A stretch of 64,000 bases of DNA from Rhodoferax sp. (lineage in GTDB: Bacteria; Pseudomonadota; Gammaproteobacteria; Burkholderiales; Burkholderiaceae_C). Below the pieces are notes generated by a model. That model was given only the letters and a program-made list of their open reading frames with translations, ran no database searches and was not told the origin of the DNA. Numbering within the stretch: the first letter of the stretch is position 1; each line of letters begins with the position of its first letter. The position numbers and the translations under genes were made by a program. The stretch covers positions 1 through 64,000 of the forward strand of contig NZ_JAQTMS010000014.1 of the NCBI RefSeq assembly GCF_028714215.1, read 5' to 3'. Below, one piece after another: positions 19,001-28,690 of the stretch.

Positions 19001-19873
19001 ATGAGAAGCACACGTGCAATTGTCATGATCCTGTTATCTCTGGTAGCAGGGGTCGCGGCGGTCATTCTGGCCGCGCGCTGGGTTGGACAGCAAGCCGCTC
19101 AAAACACGACTCCGGTCGTTGTCGCGTCGAACGATCTTGAACCCGGCGTACCGCTGACGGCGGTGATGCTGCAGCAGGCCCCCTGGCCAGCCAGCGCGGT
19201 ACCGGCCGGCGCTTTCGTGGATCTGAAAAAACTCGAAGGCCGGGTGGTTTTGTCCCAGGTGTTCAAGGGTGAGCCTGTGCTGGAGCCCAAACTGGCGCCG
19301 CTGGGCACCAAGGGCGGCCTGCCGTCCCTTATTCAAAATGGCAAACGGGCCATCAGCGTCAAGGTCAATGAAGTCGTCGGCGTCGCCGGTTTCGCCCTGC
19401 CCGGCAGCTTTGTCGATGTCATGGTCCATATCTCGGACAACAGAAACAAGCCGGTGTCGAAGATCGTGCTGAACCGGATCCTGGTACTGGCGGTGGCGCA
19501 GGAGGCCAACCGTGACGAGACCAAGCCCAAGGTGGTCAATGCCGTCACGCTGGAGGTAACGCCCGAGCAGGCCGAAAAAATCGACCTGGCGCGCAGCATT
19601 GGCGCCTTATCCCTGGTGCTGCGCAATCCGATCGACAGCAAGGAGACGCTGACCGTCGGCGTGCAGCGTGAGGACTTGCTGGGCAAGGAAGCGGTGGTGC
19701 CGGTCGTGGCGGCCGCAGTATCGAGCGTGGCATCGGCGCCAGCAGCATCAACAGCGCCGCGCCGCGTCATCAAGGCCCGCCCGCCAGTCGCAGCCGCGTC
19801 GCGTCCGGTGCCCCCCGCCACCGTCAACGTCGAGGTGATCCGCGGTGTGCAAAAAGCCAATTCCGAATTCTGA
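19001..19873 (+). CDS. cpaB: Flp pilus assembly protein CpaB/RcpC
   Basis: 290 aa. A single N-terminal membrane segment (IVMILLSLVAGVAAVILAARWV) is followed by an SAF-like domain (VVVASNDLEPGVPLTAVMLQ) and the RcpC beta-clip region (GKRAISVKVNEVVGVAGFALPGS, VDVMVHI). The C-terminal 60 residues are Ala/Pro/Arg-rich. It is periplasmic and works with the secretin of the next gene. The 176 bp before it hold no gene; AGGAGTG precedes the ATG. Confidence 0.93.
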   Translation: MRSTRAIVMILLSLVAGVAAVILAARWVGQQAAQNTTPVVVASNDLEPGVPLTAVMLQQAPWPASAVPAGAFVDLKKLEGRVVLSQVFKGEPVLEPKLAPLGTKGGLPSLIQNGKRAISVKVNEVVGVAGFALPGSFVDVMVHISDNRNKPVSKIVLNRILVLAVAQEANRDETKPKVVNAVTLEVTPEQAEKIDLARSIGALSLVLRNPIDSKETLTVGVQREDLLGKEAVVPVVAAAVSSVASAPAASTAPRRVIKARPPVAAASRPVPPATVNVEVIRGVQKANSEF

Positions 19874-19890
19874 TTTCGAAGGAAGCCAAA

Positions 19891-21465
19891 ATGAATACAG
19901 CATCACAAACCCGCCACGCCACCGTGACCCCGCGTCGCCAAGCCCGCTCCGTTGGCTGGCGTGTCGAAATGCTGGCCAGCGCCTGCCTGCTGGCCGCCAG
20001 TGTGGGTCTGGGCTTGGCGGCCCCGGCGCAGGCGCAAAGCCAGGCGCCAAAGGCAACGGTCATCAAGGGCACCAGTGCCGTGACCGGTCCTGTCGCCCCT
20101 GTCACCAGCACCGAGTTTGCCACTGTCGGCACCGCGCTGGAACTGACCATCGGCAAATCCACGCTGATGCGCATTCCGTCCCCGATCGAGCGCATTTCGG
20201 TCGGTAACCCCAGCATTGCCGATGTATCGCTGATCAGCCCGGTCGAGATCTACCTGTTGGGCAAGAACTCCGGTTCGACCAATCTGGTGATCTGGCGCAA
20301 GGGCGGGGCCACCACAGCGATCGATGTCAACGTCAGCATCGACGCCGAACGGATGGAAAAAAAGCTGCGCGACTTGCTGCCGGATGAAAAAGGCATCCGG
20401 GTTCGCCCGGCCGCCGACTCGGTGATCCTGACCGGCGTGGTTTCCAGTGCCATGAAGGCCAAGAATGCCGAAGACATCGCCAATGCCTTTGTGCGTGACA
20501 TCAACAAAAACCTGATTCTGCCGGTCACCGCCGGGGATGCCAAGGCCAAACCAGGAACCACCCTTTCGGTGGGAGCGGGCGGTGGAGGCGGGGGCGAGGG
20601 TGGCGCCAAGGTGGTCAACCTGTTGCAGGTGGCGCAGGCGCAGCAAGTCATGCTGGAGGTGAAGATCGCCGAAGTCAGCAAGACCTTGATCGACAAATTG
20701 GGCGCCAGCGTGGCCATCCGGCGCACTGGCAACGGCGGTGAAAACGTGTTCTCCCTGTTGTCCGACTTCCTGAGCAAGGGTGGCGGTTTGATGGAAGCCC
20801 TGAATGTCGGGAAAACTGCCTTGAATGTGGATGGCCAGAACGACGATGGCCTGGTGCGCATACTGGCCGAGCCCAACATCATGGCGGTCAGCGGTCAGTC
20901 CGCCAGCTTCCTTTCGGGTGGAAAAATCTACATCCCGGTGTCCCAGTCCACGGCCGCCGGTGTCGGCGGATCCGCCATCACACTGGAAGAGAAGGAGTTC
21001 GGTATCGGCGTGCGTTTCACGCCTACCGTGCTGGACGGCACACGCATCAATCTCAAACTGCTGTCCGAGGTGTCCGACCTGTCGCAAGTCGGCTCGCCCT
21101 TCACTTCGGTCAACGGCACGACGTCCATTCTTCCTTCTCTCACAGTGCGCCGGGCCGATACCACGGTGCAACTCAATGACGGCCAAAGCTTCGTCATCGC
21201 GGGACTGATCAAGAACAATTCGACGACGGCGATCAAGCGTTTCCCGGGTCTGGGCGAAGTGCCGGTGCTGGGCGCCTTGTTCCGCAGCAGCGAATTTCAG
21301 AAGGATCAGACCGAATTGCTTTTCGTGATCACGCCGCGTCTGGTCAGACCGTTGGCGCAAGTCCCGCTTTTGCCCACCGGCAACCATGTTGAACCGAACC
21401 GGACCGATGTCTTCCTCTACGGCAATGTGGAAGGTTCGGCAGCGGCACCTGCCGCAAAACAGTAA
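19891..21465 (+). CDS. cpaC: Tad secretin CpaC/RcpA
   Basis: 524 aa outer membrane secretin through which the Flp pilus exits. Signal peptide (LASACLLAASVGLGLAAPAQAQ), pilus-assembly N-terminal domain (STLMRIPSPIERISVGNPSI ... EIYLLGKNSGSTNLVIW), a BON-like segment (IRVRPAADSVILTGVVSS) and the secretin core (VLAEPNIMAVSGQSASFLSGG region, VRRADTTVQLNDGQSFVIAGL, FPGLGEVPVLGALFRS, LLFVITPRLVRPL). A Gly-rich linker (SVGAGGGGGGEGG) sits between the periplasmic and pore parts. Confidence 0.95.
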   Translation: MNTASQTRHATVTPRRQARSVGWRVEMLASACLLAASVGLGLAAPAQAQSQAPKATVIKGTSAVTGPVAPVTSTEFATVGTALELTIGKSTLMRIPSPIERISVGNPSIADVSLISPVEIYLLGKNSGSTNLVIWRKGGATTAIDVNVSIDAERMEKKLRDLLPDEKGIRVRPAADSVILTGVVSSAMKAKNAEDIANAFVRDINKNLILPVTAGDAKAKPGTTLSVGAGGGGGGEGGAKVVNLLQVAQAQQVMLEVKIAEVSKTLIDKLGASVAIRRTGNGGENVFSLLSDFLSKGGGLMEALNVGKTALNVDGQNDDGLVRILAEPNIMAVSGQSASFLSGGKIYIPVSQSTAAGVGGSAITLEEKEFGIGVRFTPTVLDGTRINLKLLSEVSDLSQVGSPFTSVNGTTSILPSLTVRRADTTVQLNDGQSFVIAGLIKNNSTTAIKRFPGLGEVPVLGALFRSSEFQKDQTELLFVITPRLVRPLAQVPLLPTGNHVEPNRTDVFLYGNVEGSAAAPAAKQ

Positions 21466-21472
21466 AGGAAAA

Positions 21473-21736
21473 ATGATGAACAAGATCATGCTCACATTGC
21501 TTCTCGGCGTGATGGCCGGTTGCGCGTCGGTGGCTCCGAATTACGAAGCCAAATTTGGCGACGCCGTGCGCTCCGCCCGGCAGGCCCAAACCTTGAATCC
21601 GGCGACGCCGGCCAACCAGGACCCGGTGCTGGGGCTGGACGGCAAGGCCGCGGTCAGCGCCCAGGAACGCTACCAGGATTCCTTCAAGGCGCCGCCCAAA
21701 ACGTTTGAAGTCATCAACACGACCGGCACTCAGTAG
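21473..21736 (+). CDS. Small Tad-locus lipoprotein
   Basis: About 87 aa. Signal with lipobox LLLGVMAGC, so a lipidated outer-membrane or periplasmic protein. The mature part (SVAPNYEAKFGDAVRSARQAQTLNP) resembles the small lipoproteins that often follow the tad secretin and may act as pilotin (inference from position). AAGGAAAA precedes two adjacent ATGs (21473 and 21476). It starts 7 bp after the secretin stop. Confidence 0.8.
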   Translation: MMNKIMLTLLLGVMAGCASVAPNYEAKFGDAVRSARQAQTLNPATPANQDPVLGLDGKAAVSAQERYQDSFKAPPKTFEVINTTGTQ

Positions 21737-21777
21737 GGCCGTGGTTTGACACCTTGCCGACGATTCGAGCGCACATC

Positions 21778-23151
21778 ATGAAGCAGCGCCATCCTCCGTA
21801 CGGCCAGCAGCGCCAGCGCGGTGCGGTGGTGCTGGTGTTCGGCCTGACGCTGGTGATACTGATCGCCTTTGCCGGCGTGGCGCTGGATCTGGGGCGCTTC
21901 TTTGTCGTCAAGACCGAGCTGCAAAATGCAGTGGATGCCTGTGCCCTGTCGGCGGCGTCGCAGTTGAACAACGACAGCAATGCGGTGACCCGGGCGCTGG
22001 CCTACGGTCGGGTTTTTTCGACCGGCGGCACCGGCAATATCGAGGTCATCAAAAACAAGGCCAATTTCCAGAGCCGGGTGCTGGACCCCAATCTTCTCGA
22101 GATCACCTTTGGCACCAGCAATGGTCCCAATGACAACAGCAACTACAAGAGCGCGACCGACGCCGATCCGAAAGCGGTGCAATTCGTTAAGTGCAATTAC
22201 CCCTTGTCCGGCTTGCCGATCTACTTCATGCAGGTCCTCAACCTCCTGGGGCTGGGTCCGTTCACCACCCAGACTGTCAGCGCCATGGCGGTGGCGACCC
22301 GTGAAGCGCCCCTGGCATCCTGCATCCCCGTTGCCGCCTGCTCCGCCGCCGGAGGCAGTGCCTCCAATAACTTTGGCTACAACGTTGGCGATTGGATCAC
22401 GGCGTACGACGGCACGCCCTATATCACCGGACACTTCGGCTGGATTGATTTCAATCCCCCTGCGGGTGGCGCTGCCGAGGTCAAAGCCATTCTGGCCGGC
22501 AATAAACAGTGCAATATCGCCCAGATCGGGGATCCGGTGGGCCAGAACGGCAACCTGGACACACTGCAGGAGGCGTGGAATTCCCGCTTTGGCCTGTACT
22601 GGAACGAAAGCGGGACGGGCGGGCACTACACCACCGTTGAGGCGCCGCCCGACAAGACCGGCTTCGCCTACTCCAACACCAAGGCCGATGGTACTGCCGG
22701 TGGCGGCAATTGGCCCAGCGGACGTGATGCCTACTCCGGCAGTTCCTCGGTTCCGGGTCAGCTCAACTTCGTTGAAGCGCGCGCCGTGAATAGGCCCTAT
22801 CAGCCGGTCAATAACCCGGATCTTTCGGTTCCGATCGGCATCGATGTGCACCAGTTCAAATACATCATAGACAGCGCGACCGATCTCAACACACTGGGCC
22901 GCGCCGATCGCCGGATGGTCGCCGCCCCGGTGGTGGATTGCGGTCTATGGAACTCGTCTCCGGGTCAAAGTTCGCCCATACTGGGTTGGGCTTGCGTGCT
23001 GATGCTGAGCCCGATAGGGCATGCCCTGCCGCATTATTCGGAAGCGGGATCGGACACCGCCAAACTGGAGTTCCTTGGCTTGGCCAGCGGCTCCGGCAAC
23101 CCCTGTTCCGGCGGGGCGGCGTATACCGTCGCACCGGTACTGACGCAATGA
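21778..23151 (+). CDS. tadG: TadG-like pilus assembly protein
   Basis: About 457 aa. N-terminal Tad/TadG motif: RQRGAVVLVFGLTLVILIAFAGVALDLGRFFVVKTELQNAVDACALSAASQL, one membrane helix then the AVDAAALA-type segment. The rest is a large extracytoplasmic region rich in Gly, Asn and Pro with conserved Cys. I chose ATG 21778 over the TTG at 21754. The stop overlaps the next gene (ATGA), so the two are coupled. Confidence 0.87.
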   Translation: MKQRHPPYGQQRQRGAVVLVFGLTLVILIAFAGVALDLGRFFVVKTELQNAVDACALSAASQLNNDSNAVTRALAYGRVFSTGGTGNIEVIKNKANFQSRVLDPNLLEITFGTSNGPNDNSNYKSATDADPKAVQFVKCNYPLSGLPIYFMQVLNLLGLGPFTTQTVSAMAVATREAPLASCIPVAACSAAGGSASNNFGYNVGDWITAYDGTPYITGHFGWIDFNPPAGGAAEVKAILAGNKQCNIAQIGDPVGQNGNLDTLQEAWNSRFGLYWNESGTGGHYTTVEAPPDKTGFAYSNTKADGTAGGGNWPSGRDAYSGSSSVPGQLNFVEARAVNRPYQPVNNPDLSVPIGIDVHQFKYIIDSATDLNTLGRADRRMVAAPVVDCGLWNSSPGQSSPILGWACVLMLSPIGHALPHYSEAGSDTAKLEFLGLASGSGNPCSGGAAYTVAPVLTQ

Positions 23152-23648
23152 GAACCAGCATGAAACCCGGCAAACAAAGAGGCGTCGCGGCGGTCGAGTT
23201 GGCGCTGATCATCGGCCCCATGCTGATCCTGGTTTTTGGCATCACCGAACTGGGCCGCGCGCTTTACCAGTACAACGCACTGGTCAAGGCCACGCGCGGC
23301 GCCGTGCGCTACCTGGCGCAACAGGATCTGGCCAATCTTTCGGCCGGGGATCGCGGCGTGGTTTACGACAGAACCAAGGCGCTGGCCGTCTGCGGCGCCC
23401 TGGCGTGCGGCAGCAAGCAGCCCCTGGCCCCCGGCCTGAGCACCAGCAAGGTCAGCCTGTGCGACTACCTGACCTGTGCCGCCACCCACAAGAGCGTCCT
23501 GACCGGGCAGGGCTCGGTGGACCTGGTGAGCGTCACGATAGGTGGCAGCGACGTCCAGGCCTTCCGATTCACCTCGCTGATGCCCTGGGTGGTGCCCGAC
23601 GTCAGCTTCTCCGCCATCAAAACGACCATGGCGTCGCGCTACAACTAG
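23148..23648 (+). CDS. tadE: TadE-like pseudopilin
   Basis: 166 aa. Basic tail, then RGVAAVELALIIGPMLILVFGITELGRALYQYNALVKATRGAVRYLA, the TadE/TadF motif in which processing after Gly would leave VAAVE. Four Cys lie in the C-terminal domain. It starts inside the tadG stop codon. Confidence 0.88.
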   Translation: MRTSMKPGKQRGVAAVELALIIGPMLILVFGITELGRALYQYNALVKATRGAVRYLAQQDLANLSAGDRGVVYDRTKALAVCGALACGSKQPLAPGLSTSKVSLCDYLTCAATHKSVLTGQGSVDLVSVTIGGSDVQAFRFTSLMPWVVPDVSFSAIKTTMASRYN

Positions 23649-23659
23649 CCGGGCTCATC

Positions 23660-24154
23660 ATGCGCACGCCTTCATTTCCACTCTGCTCAAGCCGCTCACC
23701 GCGGCGGCGACAAGGCGGCATGGCGATAGTCGAATTTGCCTTGGTGGCGCTGCTGGTATTTTTTCCGCTGTTGCTGGGAATCATGGAATTTGGCCGCTGG
23801 CTTTTTACCTTGAATGCCGCCGCCGAGGCGACGCGCGTGGGAGCGCGGCTGGCCGTGGTGTGCGGCAACTCCGCCACTGACATTGCCAGGATCAAGGAAA
23901 GAATGCGTTTTTTTGTCGGTACCGTGCGCAGTGACCAGATCAGCATCACCTACCTGCCCGATGGGGGCGCGGGCTGCAACACCGACTGGACAGCCGATGC
24001 CGCCAATCGCTGCGAAAGCGTCAGCGTTGAATTGAATGGCGCGACTTTCAAGCCGCTGATTCCGTATTTTGGCGTGCCGCTCCAGATACCGCCATTTACC
24101 ACCACCTTGACGCGTGAATTCATGAAGAGCGCCGGCAACCCGGTGTGCCCGTGA
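23660..24154 (+). CDS. TadE/TadF-like pseudopilin, second copy
   Basis: 164 aa. RRRQGGMAIVEFALVALLVFFPLLLGIMEFGRWLFTLNAAAEATRVGARLAVVC is a typical TadE-family prepilin-like N-terminus, with probable cleavage after GG. Cys residues in the C-terminal domain (GAGCNTDW, NRCESV, NPVCP) may form disulfides. It starts 11 bp after tadE. Together with TadE and TadG it gives the usual set of three minor pseudopilins. Confidence 0.88.
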   Translation: MRTPSFPLCSSRSPRRRQGGMAIVEFALVALLVFFPLLLGIMEFGRWLFTLNAAAEATRVGARLAVVCGNSATDIARIKERMRFFVGTVRSDQISITYLPDGGAGCNTDWTADAANRCESVSVELNGATFKPLIPYFGVPLQIPPFTTTLTREFMKSAGNPVCP

Positions 24155-24193
24155 CGGCCGGGAACCACTTCAGCAAGCACAAAGAACCGCACC

Positions 24194-25342
24194 ATGACCA
24201 TCAAAGTAACAGCCATCTGCAGCTCCGAGGCAACTCTTGCCGCGCTGGATGCCCCCGATCCGGCGCGCACCGGAATGGTGTTCACCGCCCAAACCGGCTC
24301 GGTGCACACGCTGGCCAGCGTGCTGCTGAGGGACCACCCCGATGTGGCGCTGCTGGAACTCCCGGAGGCTGACGAGCAGGCGATGGAGTTGATCGAAGTG
24401 GCCCTGATCAAGGAACCGGGCGCGCACATTGTGCTGGTCAGCCCGGACCGCTCGGTGGAATTCATGAAGCGCGCCATGCGCGCCGGGGTGCGTGAAGTGG
24501 TGCCCGCGCCCCTGACGCCGAAGATTGTGCGGCAGTCGATCGCCAACCTTCATCGGGAGTTGTTGGGCAAGGTGCTGGCCATGGTTCCGGCCAAAGGCGG
24601 CGCCGGGGCCACCTTTCTTGCCACCAACCTGGCCTACGCCTTGTCCAGACAGGGTAAGCGCGTGGCGGTGCTCGATCTCAACCTGTACTTTGGCGATGCG
24701 GCCATATTCCTGGGCGACAAGAAAGTCGTCTCCAGCCTGGTCGATCTGGCACGCCAGTCGCAGCGCCTGGACTCTTCCCTGCTCAACTCCAGCATGATCA
24801 AGGTGAGCGAAAGTCTGCATTTGCTGGGTGCCTCCGAATCGCCGGAGGATGCCAGCGAGGTTTCGACCGCGGCGGTCGAAAGAATCATCGAGCTGGCCCG
24901 TTGCAGCTACGACTTCGTGCTGCTGGACGTCAGCGCCACGCTGGATCAGATCGCCATCAAGGCACTGGATATGGCCGACACCATCTACCTGACGCTGCAA
25001 CTCAATCTGCCCTTTGTTCGTGCCGCCAAGGACATGGCCGCGGTGTTCCGGCAACTGGGCTATTCCAGCGAAAAATTGAGCGTCATCGTGAATCGCTATG
25101 AGAAGGGCGACACGATCAGTCTGGGGGATGTGGAAACGGCCACCCTGCTGAAGATTGGCCGGACCATTCCGAACAGCCACATCGCGGCCAGTGCGTCGGT
25201 CAATCAGGGCATTCCGATACTCCAGATGGCGCCGCGCGATCCGGTGACCCGGGCCTTGCTGGCCTGGGCGCAGGAGCTTGCGCCGGGCGCGGTGGAGCCG
25301 AACAAGGGCTGGTGGCAACAACTGATGAGCCCTTCGTCATGA
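24194..25342 (+). CDS. cpaE: Tad locus localisation ATPase CpaE/TadZ
   Basis: 382 aa. An N-terminal atypical receiver-like domain (residues 1-130; HIVLVSPDRSVEFMKRAMRAGVREVV) is followed by a ParA/MinD-type domain. The Walker A is the deviant form PAKGGAGATFLATNLA (no Lys-Ser/Thr pair at the end), and DLNLYFGDAAIFL and YDFVLLDVSATLDQ are further ParA-like motifs. It recruits pilus assembly to the cell pole. The altered P-loop suggests weak or no ATP hydrolysis, known in some TadZ proteins. Confidence 0.92.
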   Translation: MTIKVTAICSSEATLAALDAPDPARTGMVFTAQTGSVHTLASVLLRDHPDVALLELPEADEQAMELIEVALIKEPGAHIVLVSPDRSVEFMKRAMRAGVREVVPAPLTPKIVRQSIANLHRELLGKVLAMVPAKGGAGATFLATNLAYALSRQGKRVAVLDLNLYFGDAAIFLGDKKVVSSLVDLARQSQRLDSSLLNSSMIKVSESLHLLGASESPEDASEVSTAAVERIIELARCSYDFVLLDVSATLDQIAIKALDMADTIYLTLQLNLPFVRAAKDMAAVFRQLGYSSEKLSVIVNRYEKGDTISLGDVETATLLKIGRTIPNSHIAASASVNQGIPILQMAPRDPVTRALLAWAQELAPGAVEPNKGWWQQLMSPSS

Positions 25343-25383
25343 ACGCGCCATCCATTTAGCAAAACAATGAAAGAGCAAACATC

Positions 25384-26739
25384 ATGAGCTTGCGAGATCG
25401 GAAACCAGACCCCAGGAGCGTTTCGAAGCCGGTTGATTTCGGCACCGAATCGCGTTTGTCCGCGACGCCGGAATACTATCAACTCAAGGCCAAGTTGCAC
25501 GGTCAACTGCTGGGCCGCATCGACCTCGAGGTGCTGGGCAACATGGCGCCGGAGAGGCTGCGCGAGGAACTGGGTACCCTGGTCGAGAAGTTGCTGTCGG
25601 AGTCCGGCGTTGCGCTGAACGCGACGGACCACGCCAAGATGATCCAGGACATCCAGAATGAAGTGATGGGTTTGGGCCCACTGGAGCCCTTGCTGGCGGA
25701 TGCCAGCGTGTCCGATATTCTGGTCAATGGCCCCGGCAAGGTGTATGTGGAGCGGCATGGTCGCATCGAGTTGACGGACGTTGTTTTTTCCGATGCCAAT
25801 CACCTGATGAAAATCATCGACAAGATTGTCTCGCGCATCGGACGCCGCATCGACGAGTCAAGCCCCATGGTGGATGCCCGTCTGCCGGACGGTTCGCGCG
25901 TGAATGCCATCATTCCGCCGCTGGCACTCGATGGCCCGCTGCTTTCGATTCGCCGCTTTGCCGTCGTGCCGCTGCGCCTGGAAGATCTGGTCCTGAACAA
26001 ATCCCTGACGCCGGAACTCGGGCAGTTGCTGGTCGGCATGGTGCGCGCCAAGATGAACATCCTGATTTCAGGCGGTACCGGCAGCGGCAAGACCACCTTG
26101 CTCAACGTACTGTCCGCTGCCATTCCGGCCAATGAACGCATCGTCACGATCGAGGATGCGGCCGAACTGCAATTGCAGCAGCCGCATGTGGTCCGGCTGG
26201 AGACGCGGCCGGCCAACATCGAAGGCAAGGGCGAAGTCAATCAGCGCGCCCTGGTGCGCAACAGTTTGCGCATGCGCCCCGACCGCATCATCGTGGGCGA
26301 GGTGCGCGGCGTCGAGGTGGTGGACATGTTGCAGGCCATGAACACGGGCCATGAAGGCTCCATGACCACGGTGCACGCCAACTCTCCGCGCGACTCCCTG
26401 ACCCGGCTGGAAAACATGGCCGGCATGGGCGGCATGACCATTCCTCCCAAGGCGATGCGCCAGCAGATCAGTTCCGCCATCATGGCCGTGATCCAGATCT
26501 CCCGTCTGACCGACGGCCGGCGCAAGCTGATCAGCCTGCAGGAAATCGCCGGCATGGAGGGCGACATCATCACCATGCAGGAAATCTACGGTTTCACGCA
26601 GACCGGCGTTGCCGCCGATGGCACGGTGCTGGGCCATTTTGGCGCCACCGGAGTGCGACCCAGGTTCATGGGCCGGCTGCGGGCCTACGGCATCAGCGTG
26701 GCCGACGAGACCTTCGATCAATCCCGCACCTACGAGTAA
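25384..26739 (+). CDS. cpaF: Tad secretion/assembly ATPase CpaF/TadA
   Basis: 451 aa hexameric ATPase that powers Flp pilus extension. Features: N-terminal all-alpha domain; [20 protein letters not shown] and [22 protein letters not shown]; Walker [14 protein letters not shown]; Asp box [10 protein letters not shown]; Walker B/His-box region [36 protein letters not shown]. All key residues are intact and the length is typical. Located 41 bp after cpaE. Confidence 0.96.
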   Translation: MSLRDRKPDPRSVSKPVDFGTESRLSATPEYYQLKAKLHGQLLGRIDLEVLGNMAPERLREELGTLVEKLLSESGVALNATDHAKMIQDIQNEVMGLGPLEPLLADASVSDILVNGPGKVYVERHGRIELTDVVFSDANHLMKIIDKIVSRIGRRIDESSPMVDARLPDGSRVNAIIPPLALDGPLLSIRRFAVVPLRLEDLVLNKSLTPELGQLLVGMVRAKMNILISGGTGSGKTTLLNVLSAAIPANERIVTIEDAAELQLQQPHVVRLETRPANIEGKGEVNQRALVRNSLRMRPDRIIVGEVRGVEVVDMLQAMNTGHEGSMTTVHANSPRDSLTRLENMAGMGGMTIPPKAMRQQISSAIMAVIQISRLTDGRRKLISLQEIAGMEGDIITMQEIYGFTQTGVAADGTVLGHFGATGVRPRFMGRLRAYGISVADETFDQSRTYE

Positions 26740-26743
26740 TGCC

Positions 26744-27718
26744 ATGACACGGAGTTACGCTGTCTTTGTGGTCCTCGGATTTCTGGCCGTGGTGCTGTTG
26801 ATCGAGGGTGTCTTCATGTTGTGGACCGACACCACCAGCCCGGAGGTGAAACGCATCCGCCAGCGCCTGCGCATGATGACCGTGGGCCACCATCGCGCCT
26901 CCGACGTGACCCTGCTGAAACAACGTTTGTTGAGTGCCTCGCCGCGACTTCAGGCCTTGCTTGTGCGTTTGCCGAAAACCCAGCAACTCGATCGTTTGCT
27001 GCTGCAGACCGGCTCCACCGCCACGGTCGCGCGCTTGTTGACTGCCTGTCTGTTGCTGGCCTTCGGCGGCATCCTGCTGGGCGTGACGCTGAGCTGGGCC
27101 TGGCCCTTGATGCTGTTGGCGGCGTTGCTGCTGGCCGTGCTGCCGGTGCTGCGTCTGCTGTGGCTGCGCGCCCGTCGGGTCAACCAAATTGGCGCTCAGC
27201 TGCCCGATGCGCTGGACATGATCAGCCGCGCCTTGCGCGCCGGTCATGCCTTCCCGGCGGCACTGTCGATGGTGGGAGAGCAGGCGCAGGAACCGATTGC
27301 CAGCGAGTTCAAGGCTACCTTCGACGAGATCAACTTCGGCCTTTCGACCCAGGCCGCATTGAAGAATCTGGCGCTGCGGGTTCCGATCCCCGACCTGCGC
27401 TACTTTGTGCTGGCGGTGGTGATCCAGCTTGAGACCGGTGGCAATCTGGCGGAACTGCTGAGCATGCTGGCCAACTTGATGCGCGAACGGTTCAAGTTGT
27501 TTGGCCGGATTCGGGTGCTGGCAGCGGAAGGAAAGTTGTCCGCCTACATCCTTACCGCGCTGCCCTTTTGCGTGGCCGGAATGATCCAGATCGTCAACCC
27601 CGGCTACCTGAGCGTCTTGTTTGTCGACTCGGTGGGAATCCGCCTGGTGATCACGGCCCTGGTGATGATGATTTTGGGGATTATTGTGATGTGGCGAATT
27701 ATCGATATTCGCGTCTAA
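26744..27718 (+). CDS. tadB: Flp pilus assembly inner-membrane protein TadB
   Basis: 324 aa polytopic protein with a T2SSF domain (AQLPDALDMISRALRAGHAFPAALSMVGEQAQEPIASEF). Hydrophobic helices near the N-terminus, mid-protein and at the C-terminus. It is the platform protein together with TadC. ATG 26744 lies 4 bp after the cpaF stop. Confidence 0.93.
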   Translation: MTRSYAVFVVLGFLAVVLLIEGVFMLWTDTTSPEVKRIRQRLRMMTVGHHRASDVTLLKQRLLSASPRLQALLVRLPKTQQLDRLLLQTGSTATVARLLTACLLLAFGGILLGVTLSWAWPLMLLAALLLAVLPVLRLLWLRARRVNQIGAQLPDALDMISRALRAGHAFPAALSMVGEQAQEPIASEFKATFDEINFGLSTQAALKNLALRVPIPDLRYFVLAVVIQLETGGNLAELLSMLANLMRERFKLFGRIRVLAAEGKLSAYILTALPFCVAGMIQIVNPGYLSVLFVDSVGIRLVITALVMMILGIIVMWRIIDIRV

Positions 27719-27727
27719 GGAGCACAC

Positions 27728-28672
27728 ATGCAAACCTTCATTCTCGCCATCGTCTTCCTGTCAACGGTGGGACTGGTGCTCGGGATAGGCCTGTGGCTGA
27801 CCCGCGATCAGGCCTTGGGTCGGCGCCTGGAAGATCTCAAGGACCACGCCACCTCTCTTGACAATACGGTGCAGGCAGGCGAAGAGTGGCGCGCCAAGGT
27901 GGCCAAGATCGCGGCGCCGATGGCCTGGCTGTCGATACCCAAAGAGGGCTGGGAGTCATCCAATTTCCGCGTCCGCTTCATGCATGCCGGTCTGCGCGGA
28001 CCGGGCTGGCCGGTAATCTTCTTCGGTCTGAAAACATTCCTCACGCTGGCCGTGCCGGGCCTGTACCTGGCCTATCGCGGCATGGTCGGTGCGACCTCCG
28101 CAACCCAATTCACCGTGGCTACCCTGTTGCTGCTGGCGGGGCTGGGTTATTACTTGCCCAACCTGGCCTTGATGTTGAGGATTCACGGGCGACAACGTGA
28201 GTTGCAGGAAGCGTTGCCCGATGCCGTGGACCTGATGCGGGTCTGCGTGGAAGCCGGGCTGGGGCTGGATGCCGCGATGAACCGTGCCGGCGAGGAAATG
28301 GATTTGCGCAGCCACGCCTTGGGCGACGAACTCAGGCTGGTGGCGCTGGACCTGCGGGTCGGCTCGACGCGCGAGCGTGCCCTGCAGAATTTCGCCTTGC
28401 GCACCGGGGTGGACGATGTGGCCACCTTCGTCACCATCTTGCTTCAGTCGGAACACTTTGGCACCAATGTGGCCGAGTCCCTGAGGATCCTCTCCGACAC
28501 CATGCGGGTGCAGCGCCAGGTGCGCGCCGAGGAGCGGGCGGCCAAGATTCCGCTGAAGCTTTTGTTCCCTTTGATATTTCTCATATTTCCGTCCTTGTTT
28601 GTGGTCTTGATGGGACCCGCCGTGATCAGCATTTACCGGGTCTTGCTGCCAACCATGACCGGTGTTCATTGA
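27728..28672 (+). CDS. tadC: Flp pilus assembly inner-membrane protein TadC
   Basis: 314 aa T2SSF-domain protein (QEALPDAVDLMRVCVEAGLGLDAAMNRAGEEM ... LLQSEHFGTNVAESLRILSDTMRVQRQVRAEERAAKIPLKLLFPLIF). Hydrophobic N-terminus and a C-terminal helix pair. The start is 9 bp after tadB with AAGGAG upstream. Confidence 0.93.
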   Translation: MQTFILAIVFLSTVGLVLGIGLWLTRDQALGRRLEDLKDHATSLDNTVQAGEEWRAKVAKIAAPMAWLSIPKEGWESSNFRVRFMHAGLRGPGWPVIFFGLKTFLTLAVPGLYLAYRGMVGATSATQFTVATLLLLAGLGYYLPNLALMLRIHGRQRELQEALPDAVDLMRVCVEAGLGLDAAMNRAGEEMDLRSHALGDELRLVALDLRVGSTRERALQNFALRTGVDDVATFVTILLQSEHFGTNVAESLRILSDTMRVQRQVRAEERAAKIPLKLLFPLIFLIFPSLFVVLMGPAVISIYRVLLPTMTGVH

Positions 28673-28690
28673 AACTGTTTGGAGGATGTC

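Noticed and set aside
19903..21495. 530-codon antisense ORF opposite the secretin gene
   Set aside because: Same reason; the sense strand is a clear CpaC secretin.
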